A stretch of DNA of 64,000 nucleotides, taken from Salivita marina (GTDB lineage: Bacteria; Pseudomonadota; Gammaproteobacteria; Pseudomonadales; Azotimanducaceae). This document shows, piece by piece, positions 34,082 through 44,541 of this stretch. Where the stretch lies: positions 186,001-250,000 of the forward strand of contig JAYQNS010000003.1 of assembly GCA_038144425.1 (NCBI GenBank), given 5' to 3'. The stretch's first letter is position 1. Each line of letters opens with the position of its first letter. The position numbers were made by a program, and so were the translations under genes. The notes under the pieces are model-generated. The model was not told the origin of the DNA. It worked only from the letters and a program-made list of their open reading frames with translations, and did no database searches.

Positions 34082-35127
34082 ATGAAGCAATTGCAAACCA
34101 CCGGTGCAGGCACCCCCTGGCCTGGGTAGACAAGCCCACGCCGGAGCCGGAGGGCGCCGAAGTCCTCTTGCGCACCGTCGCCTGCGGCGTCTGCCATTCC
34201 GATGTGCACCTACATGATGGGGTTTTTGATCTGGGGGGCGGTAAGGCGCTACCCGTGGCCCGGGAGGGCATGACCCTAGGCCACGAGATTATTGGCGAGG
34301 TGGTAGCCCTTGGCCCGGACGCCGACGGCGTGGCCCTCGGGGATTTGCGCGTGGCGTACCCCTGGATCGGCTGCGGAACCTGCGCCACCTGCCAGCGCGG
34401 CGATGAACAGCTCTGCCTAGCTCCGGAAAATCTTGGGATCCAGAAGGCCGGAGGCTTTGGGGATCACGTGGTCGTACCCCATAGCCGCTACCTCTTCGAC
34501 CCGGGCACCACCGATCCCAAACTCGCGGCCACCTATGCCTGCTCGGGCCTGACCACCTACGCCGCTTTAAAGCGCGTACCGAAGCTTCATGAGGGTGACC
34601 ATCTCGTGCTCGTCGGCGCCGGGGGCCTGGGCATGATGGCCCTCGCCATCGCGCAAGCGGCCTTCGGCATCACCCCCATCATGGTCGATGTGGACGATGA
34701 CAAGCTCGAGGCAGCCAAAGCATCCGGCGCCGCGGACGCGGTCAACGCCACGGACGCCGACGCCGCGAAGACCCTGAAAAGGCTCACGGGCGGCGGCGCC
34801 CTCGCGGTGATTGATTTCGTGGGCTCGGAACCGAGCAGTGCGCTGGCACTGGAGAGCCTTCGCAAGGGGGGCAAGCTCATTGTGGTTGGGATGTACGGGG
34901 GTGAGCTCCGCTTCCCCTTACCGTTTTTGCCCATGCAGGCCCGTACGATCGAAGGGAATTACGTGGGCAGCCTTCAGGATATGGATGAGCTCATGGCCCT
35001 CGTGCGGGAAGGACGCATTCCTCCGGTCACCATCGACAGCCGCCAACCGGTCGAAGCAGGGGCGATCCTCGCCGGGCTGAAGGCCGGGCAGATTCGCGGC
35101 CGCGCCGTGCTGAGCTACGAGGGGTAG
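34082..35127 (+). pseudogene. Zinc-dependent alcohol dehydrogenase, frameshifted near the N-terminus
   Basis: A medium-chain alcohol dehydrogenase of about 348 residues if repaired. ATG 34082 begins a family-like N-terminus (MKQLQTTGAG) that reaches a TAG within 16 codons. Adding one C to the C5 run at 34113-34117 continues it as TPLAWVDKPTPEPEG and then ACGVCHSDVHLHDG (catalytic zinc Cys), GHEIIGEV, the structural zinc site CGTCATCQRGDEQLC and the NAD(P)-binding GAGGLGMMALA. As written, the intact frame opens far upstream in another gene. It oxidises a primary alcohol or aldehyde; with CYP153 at 8-9 kb it could serve alkane use. The glutathione reductase gene follows after 3 bases. Confidence 0.8.
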
Positions 35128-35130
35128 GGC

Positions 35131-36540
35131 ATGAGCGGCTTCGACTACGACCTACTGGTGATTGGCGCGGGCTCCGGCGGCGTCCGTGCCAGTCGCATGG
35201 CGGCGCAAAGCGGCGCCCGGGTGGCCGTGGTGGAGGCCGGCCCCCTCGGGGGCACCTGTGTCAACGTGGGCTGCGTGCCTAAAAAGCTTTTCGTCTACGG
35301 TTCCCACTTCCCGGAAGCCTTCGAGGACGCCAAGGGCTATGGCTTCGAGGTGGCGTCCCCGCACTTTTCCTGGGACGCGCTTCGGGATAACAAAACCCGG
35401 GAAATTGAGCGTCTCAATGGCGTTTACGGCAACCTGTTGAGCCAGGCCGGGGTCACTGTGCTCCAGGGCCAGGCTCGGGTGCTCGACGCTCATGAGGTAG
35501 CCGTGGGGGACGCGCGCTACAGCGCCGAACGGATTCTCATCGCTACCGGAAGTACGCCAAGCCTGCCGGACTTCCCCGGCGTCGAGCACGTGGTGACCAG
35601 CTTCGAGATGTTCTACCTCGATGCCTTACCCAAGCGCGCTGTGGTCCTCGGCGGGGGCTACATCGCTGTGGAGTTCGCCAGCATCCTTCGGGGCCTGGGT
35701 GTGGAAACGACCCTGATCTATCGCGGCCCCCTGATCCTCCGGGGCTTTGACGCCGACGTGCGGGGCTTCGTAATGGAGGAGCTCCGAAAGTTCGGAATCG
35801 ACCTCCGCTTAGAAACGGATGTGGAGGCCATCGAGAAGCAGACCGATGGGTCGCTACGACTAACGCTCCAAGACCGAAGCAGCGAGGGGGAGGACGAGCA
35901 GGCCCGAAGCGAGAGAACGACGCTCTCCGCTGATCTGGCCATGGCCGCCACGGGGCGTCACCCCCTAACCACGGGCCTTGGTCTCGAGGCGGCTGGCGTG
36001 GCCCTTGGGGAAGACGGGCGCGTGCTCGTAAATGAACAGTTCCAAAGCACCGTTCCGAGCATCTTTGCCCTAGGGGACGTCATCAATCGCGCCCAGCTTA
36101 CCCCCGTCGCCATCCGTGAGGCCATGGCCTTTACGGAGGCCCAGTTCGGCACCGCGGCGGTCCCGCCGGTGGACTACGACCTGATCCCCACGGCGGTCTT
36201 CTGCCAGCCCAATATCGGCACCGTGGGCCCCACCGAGGAGCTTGCCCGGGAGAAACATGGGCCCCTGGCGATCTATGAAGCCGTGTTTCGCCCCATGAAG
36301 CACACGCTAACGGGCCGGGAGGAGCGCACCTTCATGAAGCTCATCGTCCGCCGAAGCGACGATCGGGTAGTCGCCGCGCACATGGTGGGGCCCGACGCAG
36401 GGGAGCTCATTCAAGGCATCGCCGTAGCCATCGTCGCTGGGGCGACCAAGCGTGACTTCGACGCCACCGTGGGGATCCACCCGACGGCGGCGGAGGAATT
36501 CGTCACCATGCGCACCCCCACCCGGGAAGACCCCCTCTAA
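35131..36540 (+). CDS. gor: Glutathione reductase
   Basis: A 469-residue FAD/NAD-linked disulfide oxidoreductase: GxGxxG (LVIGAGSGGVRAS), the redox pair GGTCVNVGCVPKK, the NADPH motif VVLGGGYIAVEFASILRG and the C-terminal HPTAAEEFVTMR with the catalytic His-Glu pair. The VNVGCVPKKL and Tyr/Ser placement fit glutathione reductase better than mercuric or lipoamide reductase. It keeps glutathione reduced, supplying the GST (10.1 kb). An insertion of charged residues (RSSEGEDEQARSER) lies near residue 250. The stop overlaps the next ATG (TAATG). Confidence 0.9.
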   Translation: MSGFDYDLLVIGAGSGGVRASRMAAQSGARVAVVEAGPLGGTCVNVGCVPKKLFVYGSHFPEAFEDAKGYGFEVASPHFSWDALRDNKTREIERLNGVYGNLLSQAGVTVLQGQARVLDAHEVAVGDARYSAERILIATGSTPSLPDFPGVEHVVTSFEMFYLDALPKRAVVLGGGYIAVEFASILRGLGVETTLIYRGPLILRGFDADVRGFVMEELRKFGIDLRLETDVEAIEKQTDGSLRLTLQDRSSEGEDEQARSERTTLSADLAMAATGRHPLTTGLGLEAAGVALGEDGRVLVNEQFQSTVPSIFALGDVINRAQLTPVAIREAMAFTEAQFGTAAVPPVDYDLIPTAVFCQPNIGTVGPTEELAREKHGPLAIYEAVFRPMKHTLTGREERTFMKLIVRRSDDRVVAAHMVGPDAGELIQGIAVAIVAGATKRDFDATVGIHPTAAEEFVTMRTPTREDPL

Positions 36541-37274
36541 TGAGCCCCACCGCCGTGGGCATCGACGGGTGCTCCGGAGGCTGGGTGGTGGCGGCGTGGG
36601 TGCCGGGCGGGGCGCCTACGCTCTTCACCCTTGAGCGCCTCGAGGCTCTGGCAGGAGCGCTGGCTTGTCAGGGTCTTACGCCCATGCGTCAGCTCATAGA
36701 CATGCCCATAGGCCTGCCCCTGGCCGGCCCCAGGCCTGTGGATTTGCAGGCCCAGGCGGCCCTTGGGGCAGCGCGCGCTTCGATTTTCATTACGCCCCCG
36801 CGCCCCGTTCTCGATGCCCTGAACTTCAAGGAAGCTCAGCGCCTCGCCCGGGCAGCGCTAGGCCAGGGCCTGAGCCTTCAAGCCTGGAACCTTGTGCCGA
36901 AGATTCGCGCCGTGGATCGCTTTCTTCGCCGCACCTACCCCGCGCCTCCGTGCCTCGAAGAGGCCCACCCGGAACTGGCCTTTCAGCGCTTAAACGCGGG
37001 GCAGGGCGGGGTACCCTTGCCCTCGAAGAAAACCGGCGAAGGGGCCTCCGCGCGCGCGGCCTTGCTTGAAGCGCTCGGCCTGCCCTGCGCCTCCGTCCTT
37101 AGCCAGCCCCTGACCTGCGAGGGCCGTCGCGTGGCTCTGGATGATCGCCTCGATGCCTTGGTGCTGGCCTATCTGGCGAGCCTCCCGGAGCAGGCCCTGG
37201 AGCACCTCGGGGCCGGGGGCGTGGATCCGCTCGGCCTCCCCATGACCCTGGTCGCGCCGAAAGCCCCGACCTAA
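36540..37274 (+). CDS. DUF429 family protein (predicted RNase H-fold nuclease)
   Basis: A 244-residue DUF429 protein: N-terminal VGIDGCSGGWVVAAW, IDMPIGLP, and the C-terminal DDRLDALVLAYLA supply the acidic residues of a predicted RNase H-like nuclease active site. Family function is not established. Its ATG overlaps the glutathione reductase stop by one base, so it is translated from the same transcript. Confidence 0.8.
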   Translation: MSPTAVGIDGCSGGWVVAAWVPGGAPTLFTLERLEALAGALACQGLTPMRQLIDMPIGLPLAGPRPVDLQAQAALGAARASIFITPPRPVLDALNFKEAQRLARAALGQGLSLQAWNLVPKIRAVDRFLRRTYPAPPCLEEAHPELAFQRLNAGQGGVPLPSKKTGEGASARAALLEALGLPCASVLSQPLTCEGRRVALDDRLDALVLAYLASLPEQALEHLGAGGVDPLGLPMTLVAPKAPT

Positions 37275-37360
37275 GGAAACGGGGGTATAAAAAGGTCCTT
37301 GCGTCCCTCGCGGCCGACCTCTTTAATCAGGCGTCCACCCAACCGGCGCGGGGAGGCCCG

Positions 37361-38824
37361 GTGGCACAGGATCCGGTAAAACGCAGTACGAAATTTGCCT
37401 TCGGCATCGGGCAAATGGCCGAGGGCATCAAAAACAACGCCTTCAGTACGTTCCTATTGCTTTACTACAACCAGGTCCTGGGCCTTTCCGGAACGCTCTC
37501 GGGCCTCGCCATCATGATTGCCCTGTGCTTCGACGCCATCACGGACCCCCTGGCCGGATCCCTTTCCGATGGCTGGCGCTCTCGTTGGGGGCGACGCCAC
37601 CCCTTCATGTACGCTTCCGCTATTCCCCTCGGTCTTGCCTTTTATCTTCTCTTTGCACCCCCCGCTGAGCTGACGGAGTTCGAGACGTTCCTCTGGCTCA
37701 CGGTCTTCGCCGTCCTCACTCGAGGTGCCATGACCCTCTATCACGTGCCCCATCTAGCCCTTGGGGCTGAGCTCTCCGACGACTATGCGGAGCGCACGAG
37801 CATTGTGAGCTACCGCATGCTCTTCGGGGTTCTTGGGGGAGCGCTGACCATTCTGATCGGCTTCAGCGTTTTCTTTACCGATCAGGGTGGACTACCGGGA
37901 ACGTTGCGCCGCGACGCCTATCCGGCCTTCGCCGCCGTATTCAGTGTGGCTATGGTGGTGACCATCCTCTGGTCGGCCCTAGGAACCCACGACCAGATTC
38001 CCCGACTGAAGGCCGTAGCAGCCCGGGAGACCCCGCAGACACAGCGGGGGACCTCTCTAGGGGTTCTCCTTCAAGTCTTCCTTGATCTTAAAAGCGCCCT
38101 GACCAATCGCTCCTTTCGCTGGCTGTTCTCCGGCGTGATCATCGTTTACATCATGGTCGGGGTGCAGAGCGCCCTTGGGCTGTACATGGGGAACTATTTT
38201 TGGGCCCTGTCCTCGGAGGATTTCCGCTGGGTGGTGCTTGCTGGACCCCTGGGCCTCATCCTCGGCACGCCCTTTACGCACCGCATGAATCAGCGCTTCG
38301 ACAAGATGCCCTCCGTGGTTTTTGGCACCGCTTGGTACACCCTTTTCGCCCTTTCCCCACCCATTCTCCGGCTGCTGGGCTGGTTCCCAGAGAACGGGCA
38401 TCCGTCTCTGTTGCCCCTGCTCGTGGGTGCCGCCCTTATCGGCGGCGTGGGGGTGGTGCAAGCGCTGATCACTGCGGGCTCCATGATGGCGGACATCGCC
38501 GACGAGCATGAGCTGGCTACCCGGCGGCGGCAGGAGGGGATCTTTTTTGGGGCCCTTAGCTTTTCGGGGAAGGGCGCCTCTGGCATTGGCAACCTGGTAG
38601 GCGGCTTCGGCCTCGACGTCATCGCCTTTCCCGCCAAGGCCATCCCTGGGGAGGTACCCCTCGAGGTCTTAACGCGCCTTGGGTGGCTGTATGGTCCCCT
38701 GGTCGCGGGCTTTGCCCTGATTGCGGTGTGGTGCTACAGCCACTACAACCTTACCAAGGCGCGCCACAGCGCCGTTCTCGCGGCCCTGGAGGCCCGCCGC
38801 CAGGAAGCGCCGTCTCCAGACTGA
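37361..38824 (+). CDS. GPH-family (MelB-like) cation:sugar symporter
   Basis: A 487-residue membrane protein with 12 predicted helices. FAFGIGQMAEGIKNNAFSTF and FDAITDPLAGSLSDGWRSRW are the GPH helix 1 and helix 2-3 signatures, including the conserved Asp of the cation site. It imports a glycoside or other solute with Na+ or H+. The GTG start follows GGGGAGG; a weak TATAAA lies upstream at about 37290. No glycosidase or sugar gene is adjacent, so the substrate cannot be inferred. Confidence 0.82.
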   Translation: MAQDPVKRSTKFAFGIGQMAEGIKNNAFSTFLLLYYNQVLGLSGTLSGLAIMIALCFDAITDPLAGSLSDGWRSRWGRRHPFMYASAIPLGLAFYLLFAPPAELTEFETFLWLTVFAVLTRGAMTLYHVPHLALGAELSDDYAERTSIVSYRMLFGVLGGALTILIGFSVFFTDQGGLPGTLRRDAYPAFAAVFSVAMVVTILWSALGTHDQIPRLKAVAARETPQTQRGTSLGVLLQVFLDLKSALTNRSFRWLFSGVIIVYIMVGVQSALGLYMGNYFWALSSEDFRWVVLAGPLGLILGTPFTHRMNQRFDKMPSVVFGTAWYTLFALSPPILRLLGWFPENGHPSLLPLLVGAALIGGVGVVQALITAGSMMADIADEHELATRRRQEGIFFGALSFSGKGASGIGNLVGGFGLDVIAFPAKAIPGEVPLEVLTRLGWLYGPLVAGFALIAVWCYSHYNLTKARHSAVLAALEARRQEAPSPD

Positions 38825-38886
38825 CACCTTATCCGTTTACTTTTTGCTTCCAGCCCCCACCGAGGCCTAGCCCAAGAGGAATCACT

Positions 38887-40484
38887 ATGCTTCAGGCTCT
38901 TCGCTCCCGGCGCACCGCGGCCCTCGCCCTGGCCCTGGCGCTTGCTTCATCGGCCCATGGGGCCAACTCGCCTAGCCCGGCGGCGGAGGCAGACCCCGCT
39001 TATTGGCGCGCCGTGGGTGCCAGGGCCCTTGCTGCCCAGGCTGCAGCCTACCGAGGGGATACGGCGAAGAACATCATCCTCTTTATCGGCGATGGCATGG
39101 GGATTTCCAGCGTCTCTGCTGCACGTATCTATGCAGGGCAAAAAGCCGGAGGCCTTGGGGAAGATCACCAGCTCAGTTTTGAGCGCTTCCCAGCCGTCGC
39201 CCTGTCGAAAACCTACAACACCAACCAGCAGACCGCCGATTCGGCGGGCACCATGACCGCGATGATCACGGGGATCAAAACCCTGGCCGGCGTCCTTTCC
39301 GTTGACGGCTCCGTGCGCCGGGGCGACTGCGCCTCGGGGCAGGGGGCGGAGGTTCCGAGTCTCATTGAAGAGGCGGAGGCCGCGGGCCTTGCCACGGGTA
39401 TCATTTCTACGGCCCGCATTACCCACGCTACCCCCGGCGCCACCTACGCCCACGTGGTGGAGCGGGACTGGGAGGGGGCGTCCCGGAAGCAGCGGCGGCG
39501 CAGGGATGCACTGATGTCGCCAGCCAGCTGCTCAGTTTCAACCACGGCGATGGGATCGACGTGGTTCTCGGCGGCGGACGGGCCATGTTCCTGCCAAATA
39601 CCGTCGCCGACCCGGAATATCCCGGAAAGTCTGGCGCGCGCAGGGATGGGCAGAACCTGATCATGGCCTGGCAAGCGGCGAACCCGGACGGCGCCTACCT
39701 CTGGAACGGCGAAGCGCTTGCCGCAGCGGCGGACGTCTCCGGCCCCGTGCTCGGGCTATTCGAACCCTCTCACATGCAGTTTGAGGCGGACCGCGCCCAG
39801 GACCCGGGAAAGGAACCGTCCCTCGCGGAAATGACCGCCTTCGCCATGGACCGGCTAAGCCAGAAGGGCGCGGGCTATGTGCTGGTGGTGGAGGCCGGTC
39901 GTATCGATCATGCCCACCATGCGGGCAATGCCTACCGGGCCATGGAAGACACCGTGGCGCTGGATGAAGCCGTCGCCTTGGCGGTCGCCAAGAGCGACGA
40001 AAGCGAAACCCTCATCCTTGTCACCGCCGACCACAGCCACACGCTGACCTTCGCCGGCTATCCTACGAGAGGCAATCCTATCCTCGGCTTGACCGTAGGC
40101 AACGATAGGCAAGGCTTTGCGGAAAGCACGCCGGCCAAGGATGCACTCGGACTGCCCTATACCACCCTGGCATACGCCAATGGGCCGGGCTATTCCGGGA
40201 AGAGCGACCAGCAGAGCGCCGGAGCGAAGACCGCGCCGCACTATCCACGCACCATAGAGCCCGCCATCGGTCGAACCGACCTTACGAATGTTGCTGTGGA
40301 GGCCCCCAATTACCTCCAGGAAGCCATGGTGCCAGCGGGAGCAGAGACCCATGGGGGGGAAGACGTTGCGGTTTATGGTTGGGGCGCCGGCTCCCTGCGC
40401 CTTGGCGGTGTCCTTGAGCAAAATGTGATCTACTACGTGATGAAAGCGGCCCTGGGAGCGAAGCTCGACGCGCCCGCCCCCTAG
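38887..40484 (+). pseudogene. phoA: PhoA-type alkaline phosphatase, split by a frameshift
   Basis: About 532 residues if repaired. A signal peptide (LALALALASSAHG) is followed by the metal Asp in FIGDGMGISS, the catalytic Ser in TADSAGTMTAMITG, VVEAGRIDHAHHAGN and TADHSHTLTFAGY (zinc ligands), and a C-terminal ETHGGEDVAVYGWG. The frame changes between VVERDWEG and PEAAAAQGCTDVASQLL. Adding one G to the G5 run at 39474-39478 restores one reading. As written the frame ends at 39660, and a second frame carries the rest from 39483 to 40484. The enzyme hydrolyses phosphomonoesters in the periplasm. ATG 38887 follows AAGAGGAA. No Pho box was identified. Confidence 0.82.
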
Positions 40485-40501
40485 GCCCCGTCTGAAAAAG
40501 C

Positions 40502-40521
40502 GCGCAGCCGCCGGGCTGCGC
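40502..40521 (+). terminator. Hairpin after the alkaline phosphatase gene
   Basis: GCGCAGCC (40502-40509) pairs with GGCTGCGC (40514-40521) around the loop GCCG. It lacks a T tract, so it is at best a weak or Rho-assisted terminator. It lies between the phosphatase stop and the AGCS gene. Confidence 0.35.
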
Positions 40522-40547
40522 CTCACCCTCGCCAACGGGAGCAAACC

Positions 40548-42238
40548 TTGGAACAGCTCAGCAGCTTTCTGATTACCCTCGATGGATTCCTAGGTTCGGC
40601 CCAGTACTTTCCCATTCTGCTCCTTGGCGTAGGGATCTTCTTCACCGTCTACCTGGGCTTTCCCCAGGTGCGCTATTTCCGCCACGCCTGGCGCATCCTC
40701 GCAGGACGCTACGACGACAAGGACGCCCCCGGGGATACGACCCACTTTCAGGCCTTGGCCACGGCCCTGTCGGGAACGGTAGGCACGGGGAACATCGGTG
40801 GGGTGGCCCTGGCGCTTCACGTCGGCGGGCCCGCGGCGCTCTTTTGGATGTGGGCCACGGCCCTCTTTGGCATGACCACTAAATTTGTGGAGGTGCTGAT
40901 TTCCTATAAATATCGGGTGGTGGACGAAGAGGGGCACATGGCTGGCGGGCCCATGTACTACATGGACCGGGGCATGAACATGCGCTGGCTCGCCGTCCTC
41001 TTCGCCGTCGCCTGCGTGGCCACCTCCTTCGGCACTGGAAGCATGCCCCAGGCCAACAACATCGCTCAGGCCATGGATGCCACCTTCGGTATTTCCCCCT
41101 ACTGGACCGGGGGCGTACTTGCCGTGGCGCTCGGCCTGGTGATCATCGGCGGTATTAAGCGCATCGCAGCGGTGACGTCCAAGCTAGTGCCCTTCATGGC
41201 CGCCGCCTACGGCATTGGCGCTCTTGCAGTGATTATCTCGAACCTTGAATTCGTCGGGCCCGCCTTCATGTCCGTCTTCCGGGACGCCTTCAGCGGCTCC
41301 GCCGCGGCCGGGGCTTTCTCGGCGCATCCTTTGCGTACGCTTTCAACCGAGGTGTCAATCGCGGTCTCTTCTCTAACGAGGCGGGGCAGGGCAGCGCGCC
41401 CATCGCCCACGCCTCAGCGAAGGGCCGGGAACCTGTCTCGGAGGGCTTCGTCGCGATTCTCGAGCCTTTCATCGACACCATCCTGATTTGCACCTTGACG
41501 GGCCTCGTGATTTTGTCTTCCGGGGTCTGGAACGAAAAGTTCCCCAATGACTTCCAGGACTCGGACACGACCATCCTCGCCGGGGATCTCACCGACAGCG
41601 ACGCGCAGCACGTGACAGCCTTAAGCGCCTTCCTCACGGATCAGCCCTCAAGCGTACAGCGCTATTCCGGCACCATCGAGGTGCAGAACGGGGAGGCCAC
41701 GCACGAAGGCTTCACCATCCTTCATGCGCGCTCCGTGGCTGAAAACGTGACCTACCATATCGGTCAGAACCGGCGCTTTACGGGAGAGGTGATGGTCCGG
41801 GACGGGCGGATTGCGGAGCCCGACGTTTACCTCCGAGGCGACTCCCTGATCCACTCCGCGGCCCTCACCGTCGAAGCCTTTAACCGCAGTTTCCTTGGAG
41901 GCATTGGCCCCTACATCGTGGCCCTTGGGCTTATGCTCTTTGCCTTTTCCACGGCCCTGGCCTGGTCCTATTACGGGGACCGAAGCATGACCTTCCTCTT
42001 CGGGACGAAATCCATCATGCCCTACCGCCTGGTTTACGTGGTGGGCTTCTTCCTAGCGGCCATTGCGGACACCACCCTGATCTGGCAAATCGCCGCCATC
42101 ACCATGGTGGTCATGACCCTGCCGAACCTTTTGGGGCTTGTGATGATGCGCCAGGAAATCCGTCAGGAAATCCGTGAGTACTGGACGGGCTTTTCCAAGG
42201 CTCACCCCGACGCGCCAAACCCCGCCCCGAAGGACTAG
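40548..42238 (+). pseudogene. AGCS-family amino-acid:cation symporter, frameshifted, with an extra-membrane insertion
   Basis: About 563 residues if repaired. It begins at TTG 40548 after GGGAG and contains AGCS blocks: TALSGTVGTGNIGGVALALH, GGPMYYMDRGMN, SFGTGSMPQANNIA. After SAAAG the frame is lost; adding one G to the G4 run at 41310-41313 restores GFLGASFAYAFNRG and FSNEAGQGSAPIAHASAKG, the AGCS signature. The family imports alanine or glycine with Na+. Between LILSSGVW and the last helices (FAFSTALAWSYYGD) is an insertion of about 100 residues, longer than in standard AGCS proteins, probably exposed outside the membrane. Confidence 0.8.
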
Positions 42239-42256
42239 GGCGAGGCGCGAGGGCGG

Positions 42257-44086
42257 CTAGGGGGTAAGGGCGTCGCAACGCGGGCACCACACCAAAACGC
42301 CGGCACGGCGGTAATCAAGGTCAAGCACCGCCTGTGCTTCCTGGAAGAAGGTGGCCAACCAGGTGCCCAGGGGTCCCGCGCTGGGGCGCGGCCCTCCGAG
42401 GTCCACCGCTTCCAGCATCGCAGAGAGCATGGCGTCTAGGGGCGAAAGGTTGGGTGTGAAGCGCTGCACGCGGTAAGTCTCAAGCTCCGCGAGGCGGGCC
42501 GCTTCACCAATGGCGTCCTCCAGCCCGCCCAGCGTATCAACGAGCCCCCGGTCATAGGCCGCGCGACCGCTCCAGACCCGGCCCTCGGCCAGCGCATCCA
42601 CCGCTTCCGACGTCATGCCCCGGCCCTCAGCCACCCGGGCCCGAAACGCAGCATAGGTGTGGTCGATACCTGCCTGGATCATGGTGCGAAGCCCCGGGTT
42701 AAGGGGCCGGAGGGCGTTGGTCGCCCCGGCCAGGGGATGGGTCTGCACCCCATCGGTAGTGACACCGAGGGCGCCAGCGCTATCTTCGAAGGTAGCGCCC
42801 AGAGCAAAGGCACCAATGGAACCGGTGATGGTGCCCGCCTCAGCGACGATATGATCCGCGGTGCTTGAAATCCAGTAGCCTCCGGAGGCGGCCACGTCCC
42901 CCATGCTGACCACCACGGGCTTGCCATGGCTCTGGACCAGAGCCAGGGCCCGGCGCACCTGCTCCGACTGGTTCGCTGCGCCGCCCGGGGAATTCACGCG
43001 AAGCACCACCGCCGCCACGGCTTCGTCAAGCCGAGCATCATGAATCTGAGCGACCACGTCGTCACCCACCTCGCCATCGCCGCCGGGCCCCGGGGCGATG
43101 GTTCCTTCCGCCACAATTACCGCCACGGCGGGGGCGTCAGGCTTCGGCGCTTCCGGACGATTCGCGAGATAAGCCCCAAGGCCGATAGCCTGAAAGGCTA
43201 AGGGATCTTCGGGATCCGCGCCGAAACGGCTTTGCAGCCGGTCAAGGCGCGCATCCCGGGGCAGAAGCTCGTCCACCAGCCCCGCTTCCAGGGCGAGGCG
43301 CGCACTGTCGCCGCCGGCCGCAAGGAGCCGCTGAGGCCATTCGCGCAGCAGGCGATCGAAGGGCTCGCCGTCCATCTGGCGATTGCTGACCACCGTTTCC
43401 GCGTAGCCGGCCCAGAGGTTATCGATCAGCGCCTGATTCGCCTCTCGAGCCTCCGGTGACATGTCGTTACGCAGCAGCGGTTCCACCGCGGTTTTGTAGC
43501 GACCCGCGCGAAGGACCTCCACCGACACCTTTAACCGGTCGAGCGCCGCCCCAAAATACAGCGGCTCGCTAGCAAGGCCCCGCAGCCAGAGCGCGCCTTC
43601 GGGATCTAGGTAGAGCTCGTCGCTGAAGCTCGCAAGGTAATAAGCCCCCTGGGAGAGCCCCTCGCTATGGGTGACCACGGTCTTGCCTGCGGCGCGGAGA
43701 TCGGCCAGCGCGGCGCCTAGGCGCTCGAGGGTGGCAAAGCCGGTGCCGGGAAAGGCGTCGAGATCAAGCACCACGCCCCTTAGGGACGAATCCGATTCCA
43801 CCGCTTTCAGAGCCCGAAGCACCTCGGTCAAGACCAGGGGTGCGGGCCCCCCCTCGTCGAGGAGAGCCGCGAGGGGGTCGGGCGTAGGGGGCGCATCCAC
43901 CAGGGGACCGTCAAGGGTCAACACGAGGGCGCCGCCCTCCGGCACCGGCGGAACGCCATCGCCCTGGGATAGCCCCAGTACCACCAGCACAAGCAGCAGC
44001 ATAAAACCCACGTTCGCTAGGATGCGGCGTAGGCCCTCGAGACCGCCGTTGATTCGAGCCCAAAGGCCTGGGTTTTCAGAGGACAT
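42257..44086 (-). CDS. sppA: Signal peptide peptidase SppA (67 kDa type)
   Basis: A 609-residue membrane-anchored Ser-Lys peptidase with two tandem S49 domains: one N-terminal helix (ANVGFMLLLVLVVLGL), the catalytic Lys in the first half (GRYKTAVEPLLRNDMS) and the catalytic Ser in the second (VSMGDVAASGGYWISS). It cleaves remnant signal peptides in the inner membrane. Start ATG 44086 follows AAGGAGC; the frame to 44158 lies within the MAPEG gene. Its 3' end faces the AGCS gene at a gap of 18 bases. Confidence 0.88.
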   Translation of the reverse strand: MSSENPGLWARINGGLEGLRRILANVGFMLLLVLVVLGLSQGDGVPPVPEGGALVLTLDGPLVDAPPTPDPLAALLDEGGPAPLVLTEVLRALKAVESDSSLRGVVLDLDAFPGTGFATLERLGAALADLRAAGKTVVTHSEGLSQGAYYLASFSDELYLDPEGALWLRGLASEPLYFGAALDRLKVSVEVLRAGRYKTAVEPLLRNDMSPEAREANQALIDNLWAGYAETVVSNRQMDGEPFDRLLREWPQRLLAAGGDSARLALEAGLVDELLPRDARLDRLQSRFGADPEDPLAFQAIGLGAYLANRPEAPKPDAPAVAVIVAEGTIAPGPGGDGEVGDDVVAQIHDARLDEAVAAVVLRVNSPGGAANQSEQVRRALALVQSHGKPVVVSMGDVAASGGYWISSTADHIVAEAGTITGSIGAFALGATFEDSAGALGVTTDGVQTHPLAGATNALRPLNPGLRTMIQAGIDHTYAAFRARVAEGRGMTSEAVDALAEGRVWSGRAAYDRGLVDTLGGLEDAIGEAARLAELETYRVQRFTPNLSPLDAMLSAMLEAVDLGGPRPSAGPLGTWLATFFQEAQAVLDLDYRRAGVLVWCPRCDALTP

Positions 44087-44097
44087 GGTGGTGCTCC

Positions 44098-44481
44098 TTA
44101 GGACGAGGTGGCGGCAAGCCAAAAAATTCGGAGGGTACAGGCCAAGGCTAGGACCCAAAGCAGGGACCGTAGCTTGTCCCGATCCGTTAGGTAGGCCCAG
44201 CCGTAGGCCAAACGAAAGCCGAGAAAGGCGTAGGCGTAGGCATTGATCTCGCTGACCCTCTCCGGCGCCAGCACCACCGCGAAAATCACCGCGGCGGCAA
44301 AGGGTGGAAAGGCCTCATGGCTGTTTTCCTGGGCAGCCTGGGCACGAGCTTGGGCCCCCTCAAGCTGCGCGAGCCAGGCCCGCGGGGCCCGATTGTCATA
44401 GCCCCCCTGGCGCTTGGCGAGGCCAGCAAAGACAATGGGCATAAGCGCCGCAAGGGCAACGGCAAGAATCAGTGTGTTCAT
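44098..44481 (-). CDS. MAPEG-family membrane protein
   Basis: A 127-residue, four-helix membrane protein. The signature AQENSHEAFPPFAAAVIFA marks the MAPEG superfamily (glutathione-dependent membrane enzymes such as microsomal GST). Bacterial members are uncharacterised or act in detoxification. It is upstream of sppA with 11 bases between, probably one operon. A divergent murF lies on the other side. Confidence 0.85.
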   Translation of the reverse strand: MNTLILAVALAALMPIVFAGLAKRQGGYDNRAPRAWLAQLEGAQARAQAAQENSHEAFPPFAAAVIFAVVLAPERVSEINAYAYAFLGFRLAYGWAYLTDRDKLRSLLWVLALACTLRIFWLAATSS

Positions 44482-44541
44482 AACAGAGCTCCAGGGTGAG
44501 CTTGGGCGTATAAGTGTACCGACAATCGGAGCCGCCGCACC

